Source: Staphylococcus sp. Marseille-Q5304 (GTDB lineage Bacteria > Bacillota > Bacilli > Staphylococcales > Staphylococcaceae). Taken from it: a stretch of 64,000 nt of DNA. The stretch spans positions 1,798,001 through 1,862,000 of the forward strand of contig NZ_CALSFP010000001.1 in NCBI RefSeq assembly GCF_943737015.1. Reading direction: 5' to 3'. The position numbers were made by a program, and so were the translations under genes. Position 1 is the first letter of the stretch. Each line of letters opens with the position of its first letter. Positions 47,733 to 59,487 of this stretch are shown here, one piece after another. Below the pieces are notes generated by a model. That model did no database searches, was not told where the DNA came from, and saw only the letters and a program-made list of their open reading frames with translations.

Positions 47733-48296
47733 TCACTTATGATATTTCAAATGATGTTTCATTTTCATTTTACAACGTTGAAGTGCATTGTAAACAACTT
47801 TCACTTTAACATTCAATAATTGTGCAATTTCTTGGGGTTTGTAATCCTCCAATGTGTAAGTAATCACTGCCTGTTCCAATTGAGTAAATGAGACAGTTAG
47901 TGCTTTAATTTGGTGTCGCATTTCATCGCTTATGACATTATTTTCTAAAATACATTCTGACTTTTTATAATTATAACTCACTACAAAATCATTGACTAAC
48001 ATATCCTGACGATGTAACATCGCCATTTTCTTACGAATGTAATCATTTTTTACCGCTTTCACGATGCGATTAACGTAATGTTCAAATGGCGTAGGTTGCG
48101 AAAAGTCAAATTTCTTTAATGCACGAAAGAGTTTCAGTAATATTTCTTGGTATAAATCTTCTCTGTCGTTTGCATGTATTGAATAATTTCTTAAAGCTTG
48201 TTTAATCGCCGGCGTAACGGTTTCTATAATTTGTTCAATGTCGAAGTTTGAAACAGTGGTTTGTGAAGTGCAATCTTGGGTGTTATTCTTGGCCAT
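47733..48296 (-). CDS. sigH: Sigma factor SigH/ComX-like
   Basis: 187 residues. A region 2-like segment (EDLYQEILLKLFRALKKFDF, then FEHYVNRIVKAVKNDYIRKK) and a region 4 helix-turn-helix (AQLLNVKVKVVYNALQRCKM) are visible. In staphylococci SigH controls competence-type genes and prophage recombination and is usually silent. Intact here, last in the cysE-cysS-mrnC-rlmB-yacP run. Confidence 0.85.
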   Translation of the reverse strand: MAKNNTQDCTSQTTVSNFDIEQIIETVTPAIKQALRNYSIHANDREDLYQEILLKLFRALKKFDFSQPTPFEHYVNRIVKAVKNDYIRKKMAMLHRQDMLVNDFVVSYNYKKSECILENNVISDEMRHQIKALTVSFTQLEQAVITYTLEDYKPQEIAQLLNVKVKVVYNALQRCKMKMKHHLKYHK

Positions 48297-48371
48297 TACT
48301 TTGTCCTTTCATCGATGTTAAATCAAGGATACAAAGTTTATTTACCAAAAATCAATGCTTCAAAATGGTGA

Positions 48372-48893
48372 TTATTCGTCTGTACCACGTCTGAGTTTTT
48401 CAAATTCTTCTAATATCTCATTTGAAAGTTCTATACGTGTCCGTGGCTTATTTTCATTGAAACCTTCCAGTTTTTTAGAAACAGAATCTTCGCTCTCTTT
48501 TAAGTCTCTCCACATTTCTCTTGAAGAAATGCGATAGGCACCTGAGCCAAATATCGCATGTTGTTCGCTCATGTCACTCGTAACGACGGTAATATGTCGC
48601 GTATGTTTCTCGTACAAGTCATATACATAACGTTCGATATAACTATCAGCTGTTTCTTTTTCTTTCGTGAATATAACCTTCACACCATGATACGTATATT
48701 CTGAATGGGCCCCAGCTTGTTCATAAGCATCAAAGACACATACAACTTCATCTGCTATGACTGCACTGTAGTTAGCAATCGCTGTGAGGAGTTGTTCTCT
48801 CGCTTCTTCAAGATTCTCTTTAGACAGTTGACTCAACTCTGAAGATTGACCAATCATGTTATAGCCATCAATGATTAAGTGGCGTTCTTTCAT
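48372..48893 (-). CDS. NYN-domain ribonuclease (YacP/Rae1)
   Basis: 173 residues, PIN-like NYN fold: [10 protein letters not shown] (acidic site), [22 protein letters not shown]. In B. subtilis the homologue Rae1 cleaves mRNA in the ribosomal A site. Start overlaps the rlmB stop by 4 nt, indicating coupled translation. Confidence 0.88.
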   Translation of the reverse strand: MKERHLIIDGYNMIGQSSELSQLSKENLEEAREQLLTAIANYSAVIADEVVCVFDAYEQAGAHSEYTYHGVKVIFTKEKETADSYIERYVYDLYEKHTRHITVVTSDMSEQHAIFGSGAYRISSREMWRDLKESEDSVSKKLEGFNENKPRTRIELSNEILEEFEKLRRGTDE

Positions 48894-49639
48894 GAGTCTG
48901 CTCCAATCTCATTGCGCTTACGATAGACCTCATACATCATAAGACTTGCTGCCACAGAGGCATTTAAACTATTAACATGTCCAATCATTGGAATCTTAAT
49001 GTGGAAATCACATTTATCTTTAACGAGACGACTCATTCCTTGGCCCTCACTGCCAATGACAATCGCAAGTGGCATACCTGCATCAAGCTCTCTATAATCA
49101 GTAGCATTATCCGCTTCTGTACCAGCGACCCAGTACCCGTGGTCTTTTAAAGTGTCTATCGTTTGAGCCAAATTCGTTACACGTACTACCGGTACATGTT
49201 CTATCGCACCTGTCGAAGCTTTAACAACCGTTTGAGTTAATGCGACCGAACGTCTCTTAGGGATAATCACGCCATCCACACCTGATGCGTCAGCCGTTCT
49301 TAAAATAGATCCTAAATTATGTGGATCCTCTAACCCATCTAATATTAATACTGTAGATAATTTATCCTTATTTTTCTGGGTTTCGATAAACTCATCAAAA
49401 TCAGCGTAATCATAAGGTGCAATATAAGCTGCAATACCTTGATGGGGTGCATCTGATAAGTTATCTAACTTTGATTTTGGTACGTTTTGGACAATGATAT
49501 TTTCATTTTTCGCTTTTTTCAAAATGTCATTAATCTGGCCTTTTTTAATGCTGTCTTGAATTAAAATTTTATTGATTGTATGCCCCGTGACAATTGCTTC
49601 CTTAACGGCATGACGACCGACAATTATAATATCTTCCAC
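48890..49639 (-). CDS. rlmB: 23S rRNA 2'-O-ribose methyltransferase (TrmH/SpoU family)
   Basis: 249 residues from GTG 49637-49639 behind AAAGGAAG, 4 bp after the mrnC stop; the ATG at 49657 lies inside mrnC. SPOUT motifs are [33 protein letters not shown] and [18 protein letters not shown]-terminal L30e-like substrate-binding domain. Confidence 0.92.
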   Translation of the reverse strand: MEDIIIVGRHAVKEAIVTGHTINKILIQDSIKKGQINDILKKAKNENIIVQNVPKSKLDNLSDAPHQGIAAYIAPYDYADFDEFIETQKNKDKLSTVLILDGLEDPHNLGSILRTADASGVDGVIIPKRRSVALTQTVVKASTGAIEHVPVVRVTNLAQTIDTLKDHGYWVAGTEADNATDYRELDAGMPLAIVIGSEGQGMSRLVKDKCDFHIKIPMIGHVNSLNASVAASLMMYEVYRKRNEIGADS

Positions 49640-49643
49640 AGTA

Positions 49644-50042
49644 TCACTTCCTTTCATTTACATATTGAACGATTGTTTCTAATAAAGCATTTAGGCGCTC
49701 TTGTTGCCCTTCTAAATATAAAAATCCGATAACCGCTTCAAGCCCTGAACTCTTTCTATAAGTTTGAATGTCGGTGTTCTTAGCTTTCGTATAACTTTTT
49801 GCGTTTCTGCCACGTCTAACAATATCAAGTTCATGTTCTTTAAACCATTCCGCCTCTAACAGTTGTTCTAATGTCTGAGCTTGACTCTTCGCTGAAACAT
49901 AACGTTTCGCTTCTTGATGTAATCGGTTAGGTTTCGCTTGTAATTTAGTAACAATATAGGCTCTCACATGTTGATCTAAAACGGCATCTCCCATATAGGC
50001 TAAAGTCAATGGGTTAAGAAGTTTAATGTCCATATTAGCCAC
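49644..50042 (-). CDS. mrnC: Mini-ribonuclease III
   Basis: 132 residues, an RNase III catalytic domain without a dsRBD. Catalytic signature [20 protein letters not shown] and [20 protein letters not shown]. Matures 23S rRNA ends. GTG 50040-50042 has GAGG at 7 nt; ATG 50031-50033 has no RBS. Overlaps the cysS stop by 8 nt. Confidence 0.93.
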   Translation of the reverse strand: MANMDIKLLNPLTLAYMGDAVLDQHVRAYIVTKLQAKPNRLHQEAKRYVSAKSQAQTLEQLLEAEWFKEHELDIVRRGRNAKSYTKAKNTDIQTYRKSSGLEAVIGFLYLEGQQERLNALLETIVQYVNERK

Positions 50043-51435
50043 GTTTAAACCTCACGCCTTGAGGTGTATCTTCTAGAATAATATTTTGCTCTTTTAACTC
50101 ATCACGAATAACATCTGCACGTTCAAAGTCTTTACGCTTTCTCGCATCTTCGCGTTCTTCGATAAGTGCTTCAATCTGCTCATCTAATAACACATCATTT
50201 TCTTTGCTTTTAAGAGGGACGCCTAATACGTCGCTGAAGATTTGATACACTTCTTTAAAACGATTAATGACACGCGTAGATGTTGTATTTTCTAATACGT
50301 ATTTATTCGCTAATTTCGCTAAGTCGAACCATGCAGTGATTGCATTTGCAGTGTTAAAGTCGTCATCCATCACAGTTTCAAATTGCTGAAGTATTTGATC
50401 GATGGACTCAATATATTCCTCTTGATTTTCAATATCTGTCGCAATTTCTTCACGTTCTTCAATCGCTTTATAACTATTTCTAACACGTTCTAAACCACTC
50501 TTAGCCGCATCTACCAATTCCATATTATAATTAATAGGACTGCGATAATGAACACTAATCATAAAGAATCGTAATACATCTGGGTCTATTTCTTTAATAA
50601 TGTCATGAACTAAAACAAAGTTGCCTAATGATTTACTCATTTTCTCATTATCGATGTTGATGAAACCATTGTGCATCCAATAGTTAGCAAATGGGGCATG
50701 GTTATGTGCTTCTGATTGAGCTATTTCATTTTCATGGTGAGGGAATTGTAAGTCCGTTCCACCTGCATGGATATCGATCGTAGCACCCAGTTCATGGTAC
50801 GCCATTACCGAACATTCAATATGCCAACCGGGTCTACCTTGACCGAATGGGCTGTCCCAACTAATTTCGCCTTCTTTCGCTTTCTTCCATAGCGTAAAGT
50901 CTAAGGCGTCTTCTTTTTGTTCACCTTGCTCGATGCGAGCGCCTACCTTTAAATCATTTAATGACTGATGACTTAACTTACCATAATCATCAAATTTACG
51001 CGTTCTAAAGTAAACATCACCACCGCTTTCATACGCATAACCTTCATCGACTAATTCCTTGATAAATTTAATGATTTCATCCATATGATCCATTACACGA
51101 GGGTTGGATGTTGCTTTTTTCACATTAAGCGCACCGACATCTTCGTAAAATGCTTTAATATAACGGTCAGCAATCGTATTTACTGATTCGTTCAATTCCT
51201 TTGAACGCTTAATCAATTTATCGTCAACGTCTGTAAAGTTTGATACGTAATTCACTTCATAACCTTTATATTCAAAATATCTGCGGACAACATCATAATT
51301 AATAGCTGGCCTAGCATTACCAATATGAATATAGTTGTAAACTGTTGGACCACAGACGTACATATTCACTTTACCTTGTTCCATTGGTTTAAATGGTTCT
51401 TTTTGTCGTGTTAACGTATTATATAATGTAATCAT
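50035..51435 (-). CDS. cysS: Cysteinyl-tRNA synthetase
   Basis: 466 residues. HIGH-type motif [10 protein letters not shown], zinc ligands in [19 protein letters not shown] and HHENE, and KMSKSLGN. The frame extends 30 residues upstream into cysE, but ATG 51433-51435 with GGAGAG is the conserved start. It overlaps cysE by 17 bp and is under the same T-box. Confidence 0.96.
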   Translation of the reverse strand: MITLYNTLTRQKEPFKPMEQGKVNMYVCGPTVYNYIHIGNARPAINYDVVRRYFEYKGYEVNYVSNFTDVDDKLIKRSKELNESVNTIADRYIKAFYEDVGALNVKKATSNPRVMDHMDEIIKFIKELVDEGYAYESGGDVYFRTRKFDDYGKLSHQSLNDLKVGARIEQGEQKEDALDFTLWKKAKEGEISWDSPFGQGRPGWHIECSVMAYHELGATIDIHAGGTDLQFPHHENEIAQSEAHNHAPFANYWMHNGFINIDNEKMSKSLGNFVLVHDIIKEIDPDVLRFFMISVHYRSPINYNMELVDAAKSGLERVRNSYKAIEEREEIATDIENQEEYIESIDQILQQFETVMDDDFNTANAITAWFDLAKLANKYVLENTTSTRVINRFKEVYQIFSDVLGVPLKSKENDVLLDEQIEALIEEREDARKRKDFERADVIRDELKEQNIILEDTPQGVRFKRG

Positions 51436-52069
51436 CTTGTATCTCTCCGTTTCTTGTTTTCTCCAATTGTCTTTCCAGGTGTTTGAGTTGTTCGTAAATT
51501 GGATCTGGTAAGTTTCGATGATCAAATGTTTTACCTATACGTTTGCCATCTTGTTTCACAATGTGGCCTGGAATTCCGACAACAGTTGAATAATTGGGAA
51601 CTGATTTTAATACTACTGAATTAGCTCCGATATTAACATTTGAATCAATTTTAATATTACCTAATATTTTCGCCCCTGCTGCAATGAGTACATTATCCCC
51701 AATATCAGGATGACGTTTACCCTTTTCTTTACCTGTACCACCTAATGTAACACCTTGATAAACCGTCACATTGTCTCCGATATTACAAGTTTCACCGATG
51801 ACGACCCCCATGCCGTGATCGATAAATAATCGTTTACCTATTTTTGCGCCAGGATGTATCTCAATCCCTGTAAAGAAACGAGATATCTGTGAAATGAGTC
51901 TTGCCATCACAAATTTCTTCTTTTTATATAACTCATGTGCGATTAAATGACTCCAAACTGCATGTAATCCTGCATATGAAGTAATAACTTCAAATGTTGT
52001 ACGTGCCGCCGGGTCTTGCTCAAACACCATGTTCACATCGTCTTTGATTCTTTTTAAAAATTTAAACAC
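51419..52069 (-). CDS. cysE: Serine O-acetyltransferase
   Basis: 216 residues. An N-terminal helical domain ([20 protein letters not shown]) and left-handed beta-helix ([40 protein letters not shown]) are present. Makes O-acetylserine for cysteine synthesis. GTG 52067-52069 is preferred over the TTG six bases earlier, which sits one base after the GGGGGA RBS. Confidence 0.94.
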   Translation of the reverse strand: MFKFLKRIKDDVNMVFEQDPAARTTFEVITSYAGLHAVWSHLIAHELYKKKKFVMARLISQISRFFTGIEIHPGAKIGKRLFIDHGMGVVIGETCNIGDNVTVYQGVTLGGTGKEKGKRHPDIGDNVLIAAGAKILGNIKIDSNVNIGANSVVLKSVPNYSTVVGIPGHIVKQDGKRIGKTFDHRNLPDPIYEQLKHLERQLEKTRNGEIQDDYII

Positions 52070-52088
52070 GGACAATCCCCCTTTTTAT

Positions 52089-52320
52089 AAAAAAAGCACC
52101 TCTAACTCACTTGTTAGAGGCGCTTTCGCACGGTTCCACTCTTATTTCAAAATAAGTCTTCACCACATGCTACGTATACATGTAGTTCAAACTTAAATTA
52201 CACTCATCAACATTATTTAACTTTATAAACAAAGGTGCATTCAGCAATGTTAGTGATGTGCTCGCAGCAACCGCACACTCTCTTTACACTAGGCATTACA
52301 TACTATTCCTCTGTATTTCA
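52089..52320 (-). ncRNA. Cysteine-specific T-box riboswitch upstream of cysE-cysS
   Basis: The minus-strand leader has a Stem I region, a specifier context GAATGCACC with TGC (Cys) at 52237-52239, the T-box motif TGGAACC at 52132-52138, and a terminator (AAAGCGCCTCTAAC pairing with GTTAGAGGTGCTTT, then T-run, about 52089-52126). Uncharged tRNA-Cys should stabilise the antiterminator and switch on cysE-cysS and genes beyond. Confidence 0.92.
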
Positions 52321-52325
52321 ATTTA

Positions 52326-52354
52326 ATCATAAGTGGTATAGTGTTATTTTTCAA
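52326..52354 (-). promoter_or_regulatory. Sigma-A-type promoter of the cys T-box operon
   Basis: Minus strand: TTGAAA (52349-52354), 17 bp, TATGAT (52326-52331). It lies immediately before the T-box leader. Confidence 0.75.
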
Positions 52355-52369
52355 GTTCTAAATATGCAC

Positions 52370-53827
52370 TTATTTCACATATTGTTGTAAACGTGACAAC
52401 ACTTTTTCTTTACCTAATACTTCGATTGTATTTGGTAATTCTGGACCATGCATTTGACCAGTTACTGCAACACGGATTGGCATGAATAATTGCTTACCTT
52501 TAATGCCTGTTTCCTTTTGTACTGCTTTGATTTCTTTTTTAATTTCTGCAGCTTCAAATGGTTCTAAAGCTTCTAATTTACTATATAGATGTGTCATTAA
52601 TTCTGGCACTTGTTCACCGTTTAATACTTCTTGTTCATCGTCTCCTAATGTTTGATCGTCGCGGAAGAATAATTCAGATAAAGGTACGATTTCTCCAGCA
52701 TAACTCATTTCTTTTTGATAAAGTGCAACAAGTTTACGACCCCAGTCTAGGTCTTCTTCTGAAGGTTCAGCTGGTAACAACTCAGCTTTAATTAAATGAG
52801 GTAATGCTAATTCAAATACTGTTTCAGTATCTTTTTGTTTCATATATTGGTTGTTAACCCATGCTAATTTTTGTTTATCGAAAAATGCTGGCGATTTAGA
52901 AAGACGTTTTTCGTCGAATATTTTAATAAATTCTTCTTTAGAATAGATTTCATCTTCGCCTTCTGGTGACCAACCAAGGAGTGTAATAAAGTTAAATAAT
53001 GCTTCTGGTAAGTAACCTAAATCGCGATATTGTTCAATGAATTGAAGGATTTGACCATCACGTTTACTTAACTTTTTACGTTCTTCGTTAACAATTAATG
53101 ACATGTGAGCAAATCTCGGTACTTCCCAACCAAATGTTTCGTAAATCATCATTTGTTTTGGTGTATTTGAAATATGGTCATCACCACGAATAACATCGGT
53201 AATTTCCATATAGTGATCATCGATTGCTACGGCAAAGTTATACGTAGGGACGCCGTCTTTTTTAACAATGACCCAGTCACCAATATTATCTGAATCGAAT
53301 GAAATTTCACCTTTAACCATATCTTCAAATTTATAAGTTTTATCTTGAGGCACACGGAAACGGATTGATGGTTTACGACCTTCCGCTTCAAATTGTTGAC
53401 GTTCTTCTTCAGTTAAATGTGCGTGCTTTCCACCATAACGAGGCATTTCGCCACGTGCGATTTGTTCTTGACGTTCCTCTTCTAATTCATCTTCTGTCAT
53501 ATAGCATTTATATGCTTTATCTTCGTCTAATAATTGTTGAATTAATGGATTATAAATTTCTGCACGTTCTGACTGACGATAAGGGCCATATCCTTTATCT
53601 TTATCTACAGATTCATCCCATTCGATACCTAACCATTTTAAATTTTCAAATTGTGAAGATTCACCATCTTCTAAATTACGTTTACTGTCTGTATCTTCAA
53701 TTCTGATTACGAAATCTCCATCATAGTGTTTTGCGAATAAATAGTTAAATAATGCAGTTCTAGCATTACCAATATGCAAGTATCCAGTTGGACTTGGGGC
53801 ATATCTAACTCTTACACGATCGCTCAT
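52370..53827 (-). CDS. gltX: Glutamyl-tRNA synthetase
   Basis: 485 residues, class I. HIGH-type motif [18 protein letters not shown] and KMSKS-type [12 protein letters not shown]. It also charges tRNA-Gln in bacteria that lack GlnRS, such as staphylococci. ATG 53825-53827 is preferred over the in-frame GTG 53836 that overlaps the RBS AGGAGTG. Confidence 0.97.
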   Translation of the reverse strand: MSDRVRVRYAPSPTGYLHIGNARTALFNYLFAKHYDGDFVIRIEDTDSKRNLEDGESSQFENLKWLGIEWDESVDKDKGYGPYRQSERAEIYNPLIQQLLDEDKAYKCYMTEDELEEERQEQIARGEMPRYGGKHAHLTEEERQQFEAEGRKPSIRFRVPQDKTYKFEDMVKGEISFDSDNIGDWVIVKKDGVPTYNFAVAIDDHYMEITDVIRGDDHISNTPKQMMIYETFGWEVPRFAHMSLIVNEERKKLSKRDGQILQFIEQYRDLGYLPEALFNFITLLGWSPEGEDEIYSKEEFIKIFDEKRLSKSPAFFDKQKLAWVNNQYMKQKDTETVFELALPHLIKAELLPAEPSEEDLDWGRKLVALYQKEMSYAGEIVPLSELFFRDDQTLGDDEQEVLNGEQVPELMTHLYSKLEALEPFEAAEIKKEIKAVQKETGIKGKQLFMPIRVAVTGQMHGPELPNTIEVLGKEKVLSRLQQYVK

Positions 53828-54172
53828 TCTGTTCACTCCTGTTTAAAAATTTATTAATTAATATATAGATGTCATCTTTATCATATCATTTAAAAAATAG
53901 ACATCACCAAAAATATACTTAGTCAATCTCATAAAGTAGCAATTAAGCCTTTTTTACATTGACTTTAGTAGTTATTTCCTCGCCTAATAATCATACCACA
54001 GCCTGCCATTTTTTAAAGTGCCATAAAGCACTCCTCTTTAATTCATTGGGTATATTAATCGGTTATGTTTCAAAATACACCTTTAAAATTTATTTATCTA
54101 TTGTAGCATTTTCAACAAGGAGATGATAATACCGCAGTTGTTATCGATTTTGAAACGGTGACACATATTTAA
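53828..54172 (-). other. gltX leader region with a three-codon start-stop element
   Basis: 345 bp without a normal gene. On the minus strand AGAGGAG (54031-54037) is followed at a good distance by ATG-GCA-CTT-TAA (54024-54013), a three-codon mini-ORF that overlaps a small hairpin (AGTGC/GCACT). An extended -10 (TGnTATGAT) follows near 53985-53995. It is not a T-box as far as I can see. Confidence 0.4.
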
Positions 54173-55231
54173 CTATTGCGTCATTTTAGCAAAGATAATT
54201 CGACCTGAAGAAGACTGTAATAAACTAATAACTTCAACTTCTACTTGTTCTCCGACGTATTTTTTAGCATGATCTACGACAACCATCGTGCCATCATCTA
54301 AATAACCAACTGCCTGACCGGCCTCTTTACCTATTTTAGTTAATAATAAAGTAAAGCAATCACCTTGGTGTACATTCGGTTTAATCGCTTCTGATAAATC
54401 GTTAACGTTCAAAGCTCTTATCCCTTGCACGTGGCATACTTTATTAAGATTAAAGTCTGTAGTAATAATATGTGCTTTGTATTGTTTCGCAAGTTTGATA
54501 AGCATTGCATCAATATCGCTATGCGTAGAAGTTGGATGTATCACTTGTGTTGGATAATCAATGTCATATAACTCATTCAGCAAATCTAAACCACGCTGAC
54601 CCTTTTCTCGCTTCACACTATCTTTAGAATCCGCTATTACTTGTAGCTCATTAATCACTCCTTGAGGAATGAAAAGCACCCCATCGATGAAACCACATTC
54701 GATGATATCTAAGATACGCCCATCAATAATTGCACTCGTATCTAGAATCTTAGGAACTGCATGGCTCGCATTTGTAGACATAGAACGCGCCATTTTTTCA
54801 GGTAAAAATAACAACATTTCATCTCGTTTACGTAACCCAAATTCAAAACCAAAATAACCTAATATAATCGTTACAATAATGGGTACAAAATGATTTAATA
54901 CATGATTGCCTATTATTTGGAAGATGAATGAAATCATTACTGAAATGAGTAAGCCAATCATTAAACCAATCGTTGCAAATAAAATTTCTACTGCACTTTG
55001 ACGCATTATCTTACGTTCTAAATCTTTTAAAGTAAATGTCACTTTTCTTATAAACCATCCGAAAATTAAAAAGAATAATGCAATCCCTATCAGTGCATTA
55101 CAATAACTGTTTTTTAAAAAAGTGTAGTGACGTAAACCAAAGTCAGATGCAATTTCAGGGATTAAATAAACTCCTAAACTTGCCCCTAATATGAAATAAC
55201 AAAGTATAACGATGATTTTTAATGTTTTCAT
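54173..55231 (-). CDS. PIN/TRAM-domain membrane protein (YacL)
   Basis: 352 residues. Four N-terminal membrane helices (to about 130) are followed by a PIN nuclease-like domain (KILDTSAIIDGRILDIIECG, IITTDFNLNKVC) and a C-terminal TRAM domain (VVVDHAKKYVGEQVEVEVIS). Function uncharacterised in the family; conserved beside radA. ATG 55229-55231 has GGAGG 6 nt upstream. Confidence 0.9.
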   Translation of the reverse strand: MKTLKIIVILCYFILGASLGVYLIPEIASDFGLRHYTFLKNSYCNALIGIALFFLIFGWFIRKVTFTLKDLERKIMRQSAVEILFATIGLMIGLLISVMISFIFQIIGNHVLNHFVPIIVTIILGYFGFEFGLRKRDEMLLFLPEKMARSMSTNASHAVPKILDTSAIIDGRILDIIECGFIDGVLFIPQGVINELQVIADSKDSVKREKGQRGLDLLNELYDIDYPTQVIHPTSTHSDIDAMLIKLAKQYKAHIITTDFNLNKVCHVQGIRALNVNDLSEAIKPNVHQGDCFTLLLTKIGKEAGQAVGYLDDGTMVVVDHAKKYVGEQVEVEVISLLQSSSGRIIFAKMTQ

Positions 55232-55352
55232 TGTCACCCTCCCTTCTCATCTTTTATTAATAAATAATGTCTGAATGCTTTAATTTTACTTTTTGAATAA
55301 CTTAACGCCTATGTATTATGACATATCGTTCCGTTTTACGTGTTACGTGCAA

Positions 55353-56723
55353 TTATTTTGAAATTGCATATTTTAAAGCATCATGAACATTTTCCACTCC
55401 TATAACTTTAATATCTTCTGGGAACTGCCAGCCACCGATATTCGTCTTTGGAATAATGACTCTCTTGAAACCTAATTTAGCCGCTTCTTGCACACGTTGT
55501 TCAATACGTGACACACGGCGAACTTCTCCTGTTAAACCTACTTCACCGATGTAACAATCTAGCCCATCGACTGCTTTATCTTTGAAGCTTGAGGCTGTAG
55601 CTACAATAATACTTAAATCTACTGCAGGTTCGGTCAGTCTAACCCCACCAGCAACTTTAATATATGCATCTTGTTGTTGTAATAAATAATTTTCTTTCTT
55701 CTCCAAGACGGCCATCAATAAACTCAATCGATTATGATCAATGCCTGTAGCCATACGTCTCGGGTTGTTAAATGTCGTAGGAGTAACTAACGCTTGAACT
55801 TCTATGAGTAGCGGTCTCGTACCTTCCATCGTAGAGACGATTGTAGATCCAGGTACATTCGTTGACCGTTCTTCTAAGAACATTTCAGAAGGATTTTTGA
55901 CTCCTTTCAAACCGCTTTGTTTCATCTCGAAAATACCCATCTCATTTGTTGAACCAAAACGGTTCTTAACTGCTCTTAATATACGATAAGCATGGTGCTC
56001 ATCACCTTCAAAGTAGAGTACGGTATCAACCATATGTTCTAACAACCTTGGGCCAGCAATTTGTCCTTCCTTCGTCACGTGTCCAACGATAAATGTTGCA
56101 ATATTCATTTGTTTTGCAATGTTCATTAGGCTTTGGGTACTTTCTCTCACTTGAGAAACTGAACCTGGTGCTGAACTGATTTCCGGATGAAAGATTGTTT
56201 GGATTGAATCGACCACGAGTAAATCCGGTTTCGTTTGTTTCACAGTTTCATGAATAATTTCCAAATCCGTCTCTGCAAAAACATTTAGATTGCTTGAGTT
56301 TTCTTCTAATCTCTGTGCTCTCAATTTTGTCTGGCTTAATGATTCCTCACCCGTAATGTATAACACATTATGAGATTGAGAAAGTGCTGCACAGACTTGT
56401 AAAAGTAAAGTAGACTTCCCTATACCAGGATCTCCACCTATTAACACAAGAGAGCCATTTACAATACCGCCACCAAGTACTCGGTTGAATTCTTCCGATT
56501 TACTCAATATACGTGGCGTCGTTTCTTGCTGTATATCATTTAACTTTTGTACTTTAGCTGTGTTTTCACGACTACGCACGCCATGTTTTGGACTAGTACT
56601 CGCCTTTTGTTCTACTATTTCTTCCATTTGGTTCCATGCGCCACAGTTAGGACATTTACCCATCCATTTCGGTGACTGGTAACCACATGCCATACATTCA
56701 AAAATTACTTTTTTCTTGGCCAA
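55353..56723 (-). CDS. radA: DNA repair protein RadA
   Basis: 456 residues. N-terminal C4 zinc finger (C10, C13, C24, C27), RecA-like ATPase with [10 protein letters not shown], the RadA-specific [13 protein letters not shown] motif and a C-terminal Lon-like domain. Branch migration in recombination. TTG start behind GGAGGTG; 281 bp after clpC. Confidence 0.95.
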   Translation of the reverse strand: MAKKKVIFECMACGYQSPKWMGKCPNCGAWNQMEEIVEQKASTSPKHGVRSRENTAKVQKLNDIQQETTPRILSKSEEFNRVLGGGIVNGSLVLIGGDPGIGKSTLLLQVCAALSQSHNVLYITGEESLSQTKLRAQRLEENSSNLNVFAETDLEIIHETVKQTKPDLLVVDSIQTIFHPEISSAPGSVSQVRESTQSLMNIAKQMNIATFIVGHVTKEGQIAGPRLLEHMVDTVLYFEGDEHHAYRILRAVKNRFGSTNEMGIFEMKQSGLKGVKNPSEMFLEERSTNVPGSTIVSTMEGTRPLLIEVQALVTPTTFNNPRRMATGIDHNRLSLLMAVLEKKENYLLQQQDAYIKVAGGVRLTEPAVDLSIIVATASSFKDKAVDGLDCYIGEVGLTGEVRRVSRIEQRVQEAAKLGFKRVIIPKTNIGGWQFPEDIKVIGVENVHDALKYAISK

Positions 56724-56883
56724 AACTGCACCTCCATCTTTAATAAGAACAAATCTATTTTAAACCTCATACAGAGTTAAAACAAATTAAAATACATTAT
56801 TCTTTTTTATTGGTGTTTATAAATCACTTATTTTATTATAACCACAATTAAATCGGTCATCCTTTCCATGAAATTTTCACAAA

Positions 56884-56982
56884 ATAAAAAGAATCTGAGA
56901 CAAAAATAGATGTCTCAGATTCTTTGTTAACGAGTGGGAATACGAAATCTCTATTATAAAATTCGCTTTCTGTCCCACTCCT
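56884..56982 (-). repeat. Dispersed 3'-end repeat module, copy 3 (short form), with terminator, after clpC
   Basis: On the minus strand GAGTGGGACAGAAAGCGAAT opens a long hairpin closing with TTCCCACTC (56932-56980), followed by terminator AGAATCTGAGACA (56890-56902 and complement to 56923) and TTTTTATTTTG. Same plan as copies at 5627 and 35310. It closes the ctsR-clpC operon. Confidence 0.8.
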
Positions 56983-57004
56983 TATCGTTTATTTGTGTGT
57001 GAAG

Positions 57005-59473
57005 CTATTTAGATTCAGAAGTTGCTTTATCTTGATCTTCAGTTTCTGTACGTTCTTGAATGTCATATTTAAATTCTTCTCCATCGTAATCAATTTGAAC
57101 GTCTTTACCTTCAATTTGATTACCGTCTAAGATGAGTTCACTTAAATTATCTTCTACTGTTTTTTGGATTGCACGAATTAATGGGCGCGCACCGTATTCT
57201 GGGTCATAACCTTCTTCTGCAATTTTTTCTTTCGCAGCGTCGGTTACTTTAATGTTGATGTCTTGTTCGTGAAGACGACTTGTTAATCTGTTTACCATCA
57301 TCGTAACAATTTCTTTCAATTCATCTTTTGATAGTTTGTGGAATACGATAATGTCATCTACACGGTTTAAGAATTCTGGACGGAACGCATTTTTCAATTC
57401 TTTCAACATTGTCTTACGGATTGTTTCATAGTCTTCACCTTCAGCTGCGCCACCAAATCCTGCAAATCGTTGGTCTTGTAATTCTTGTGCACCAACGTTA
57501 GAAGTCATAATAATCACTGTGTTACGGAAGTCAACTTGACGACCTTTCGTATCTGTTAAATGACCATCATCTAATACTTGTAATAGGATGTTGAATACAT
57601 CTGGGTGTGCTTTTTCTATTTCATCAAATAAGATTACAGAATATGGTTTACGTCTAACTTTTTCAGTTAATTGGCCACCATCATCATGACCTACATAGCC
57701 TGGAGGGGCTCCGACTAAACGACTGACAGCGTGTTTTTCCATGAATTCACTCATATCAACACGAATCATGGCATCATCTTCACCAAACATAGATTCAGCT
57801 ATTGCACGTGCGAGTTCAGTCTTACCTACACCAGTTGGGCCAAGGAAGATGAAACTACCGATTGGTTTTTTAGGATCTTTCAATCCAGCTCTTGCACGTC
57901 TAACGGCTTTACTGATTGAAGTTACCGCATCTTTTTGTCCGATAACTCTGTTGTGTAGTGTATTTTCTAAGTTTAATAAACGATCTGATTCAGTTTCATT
58001 GATTTTTGTTAATGGAATACCTGTCCATCCAGCGATAACTTCACCGATGTCTTCTTCAGATAATGCTGTGTTATCACCGTTTTGAGTATTTTTCCAATTG
58101 TTTTTAGATTCTTCGTATTGTTTTTCTAATTTTGTTTGTTTATCTCTTAAGTTAGCTGCATTTTCGAATTCTTGAGCATGTACAGCAGCATCTTTTTCAT
58201 TTTTAACTTGCTCAATTTCTTGTTCAATTTCTTTTAAGTTTGGTGGTGTTGTATGATTTTTCAATCTTACTTTAGAGCTTGCTTCGTCGATTAAGTCGAT
58301 TGCTTTGTCTGGTAAGAATCTATCTGATACATAACGGTCGCTTAGTTTAGCAGCTGAAATAAGTGCTTGATCTGAGATGTTAATACGGTGGTGTGCTTCA
58401 TAGCGATCACGTAACCCTTTTAAGATTTCAATTGTATCTTCAACTGTAGGTTCATCAACTTGAACAGATTGGAAACGACGTTCAAGTGCTGCATCTTTTT
58501 CAATATTTTTACGATATTCATCTAAAGTTGTCGCACCGATACATTGTAGTTCACCACGTGCTAATGCTGGTTTCAAGATGTTTGAAGCATCGATTGCACC
58601 TTCAGCACCGCCAGCACCTACTAATGTGTGTAATTCGTCAATGAATAATATGACGTTACCTGCTTGATGGATTTCTTCCATAACTTTTTTCAAGCGTTCT
58701 TCAAATTCACCACGATATTTCGTACCTGCAACAACCGTACCCATATCAAGAGACATCACGCGTTTATCTTTTAATGTTTCTGGCACTTCGTTGTTAACAA
58801 TTGCTTGAGCTAAACCTTCTGCAATTGCTGTTTTACCAACACCAGGTTCACCAATTAATACTGGGTTATTTTTAGTACGACGACTTAATACTTCGATTAC
58901 ACGAGTGATTTCTTTATCACGACCGATGACTGGATCTAATGTGCCATCTTTAGCGATAACAGTTAAGTCACGTGCAAGTCCATCTAATGTTGGTGTGTTG
59001 TTTGATTTGTTTGCTTGCGCATTTTTTGTATTCATTTCAGGACTGCCTAGTGCTTTTACAACTTGTGCACGGGCTTTCGTAATGTTTAAGTCTAAGTTTG
59101 CAAATACACGTGCAGCGACACCTTCATTTTCACGAATAAGACCAAGTAAAATATGCTCAGTTCCTACGAAATTGTGATGCAATTTACGTGCTTCATCCAT
59201 TGATAATTCAATAACCTTTTTCGCACGAGGTGTGTAATGTAGCGCACCCATTTGCTCTTGGCCATGACCGATAAGTTTCTCAACTTCTTCGATGACCTTT
59301 GCTTCCGTAATATCAAATGACTCTAGCACTTTAGCTGCAATACCTTCTGGCTCTTTCATAAGTCCTAAGAGTAAATGTTCTGTTCCTATATTTGAATGAT
59401 TTAATCTAATTGCCTCTTCTTGGGCGTGTGCTAATACACGTTGTGCACGCTCTGTTAATCTACCAAATAACAT
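57005..59473 (-). CDS. clpC: ClpC AAA+ unfoldase
   Basis: 822 residues. Two Clp_N repeats (1-150), first AAA+ domain ([13 protein letters not shown]), middle UVR-containing domain (about 410-470) that binds McsB/adaptors, second AAA+ domain ([28 protein letters not shown]). Unfolds substrates for ClpP. Last gene of ctsR-mcsA-mcsB-clpC. Confidence 0.97.
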   Translation of the reverse strand: MLFGRLTERAQRVLAHAQEEAIRLNHSNIGTEHLLLGLMKEPEGIAAKVLESFDITEAKVIEEVEKLIGHGQEQMGALHYTPRAKKVIELSMDEARKLHHNFVGTEHILLGLIRENEGVAARVFANLDLNITKARAQVVKALGSPEMNTKNAQANKSNNTPTLDGLARDLTVIAKDGTLDPVIGRDKEITRVIEVLSRRTKNNPVLIGEPGVGKTAIAEGLAQAIVNNEVPETLKDKRVMSLDMGTVVAGTKYRGEFEERLKKVMEEIHQAGNVILFIDELHTLVGAGGAEGAIDASNILKPALARGELQCIGATTLDEYRKNIEKDAALERRFQSVQVDEPTVEDTIEILKGLRDRYEAHHRINISDQALISAAKLSDRYVSDRFLPDKAIDLIDEASSKVRLKNHTTPPNLKEIEQEIEQVKNEKDAAVHAQEFENAANLRDKQTKLEKQYEESKNNWKNTQNGDNTALSEEDIGEVIAGWTGIPLTKINETESDRLLNLENTLHNRVIGQKDAVTSISKAVRRARAGLKDPKKPIGSFIFLGPTGVGKTELARAIAESMFGEDDAMIRVDMSEFMEKHAVSRLVGAPPGYVGHDDGGQLTEKVRRKPYSVILFDEIEKAHPDVFNILLQVLDDGHLTDTKGRQVDFRNTVIIMTSNVGAQELQDQRFAGFGGAAEGEDYETIRKTMLKELKNAFRPEFLNRVDDIIVFHKLSKDELKEIVTMMVNRLTSRLHEQDINIKVTDAAKEKIAEEGYDPEYGARPLIRAIQKTVEDNLSELILDGNQIEGKDVQIDYDGEEFKYDIQERTETEDQDKATSESK

Positions 59474-59487
59474 AATAGCATGACCTC

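Noticed and set aside
53828..54172. Second T-box upstream of gltX
   Set aside because: No TGGNACC motif or specifier stem was found.
57741..58085. Plus-strand ORF of 114 aa over clpC
   Set aside because: Antisense shadow of a conserved AAA+ gene.
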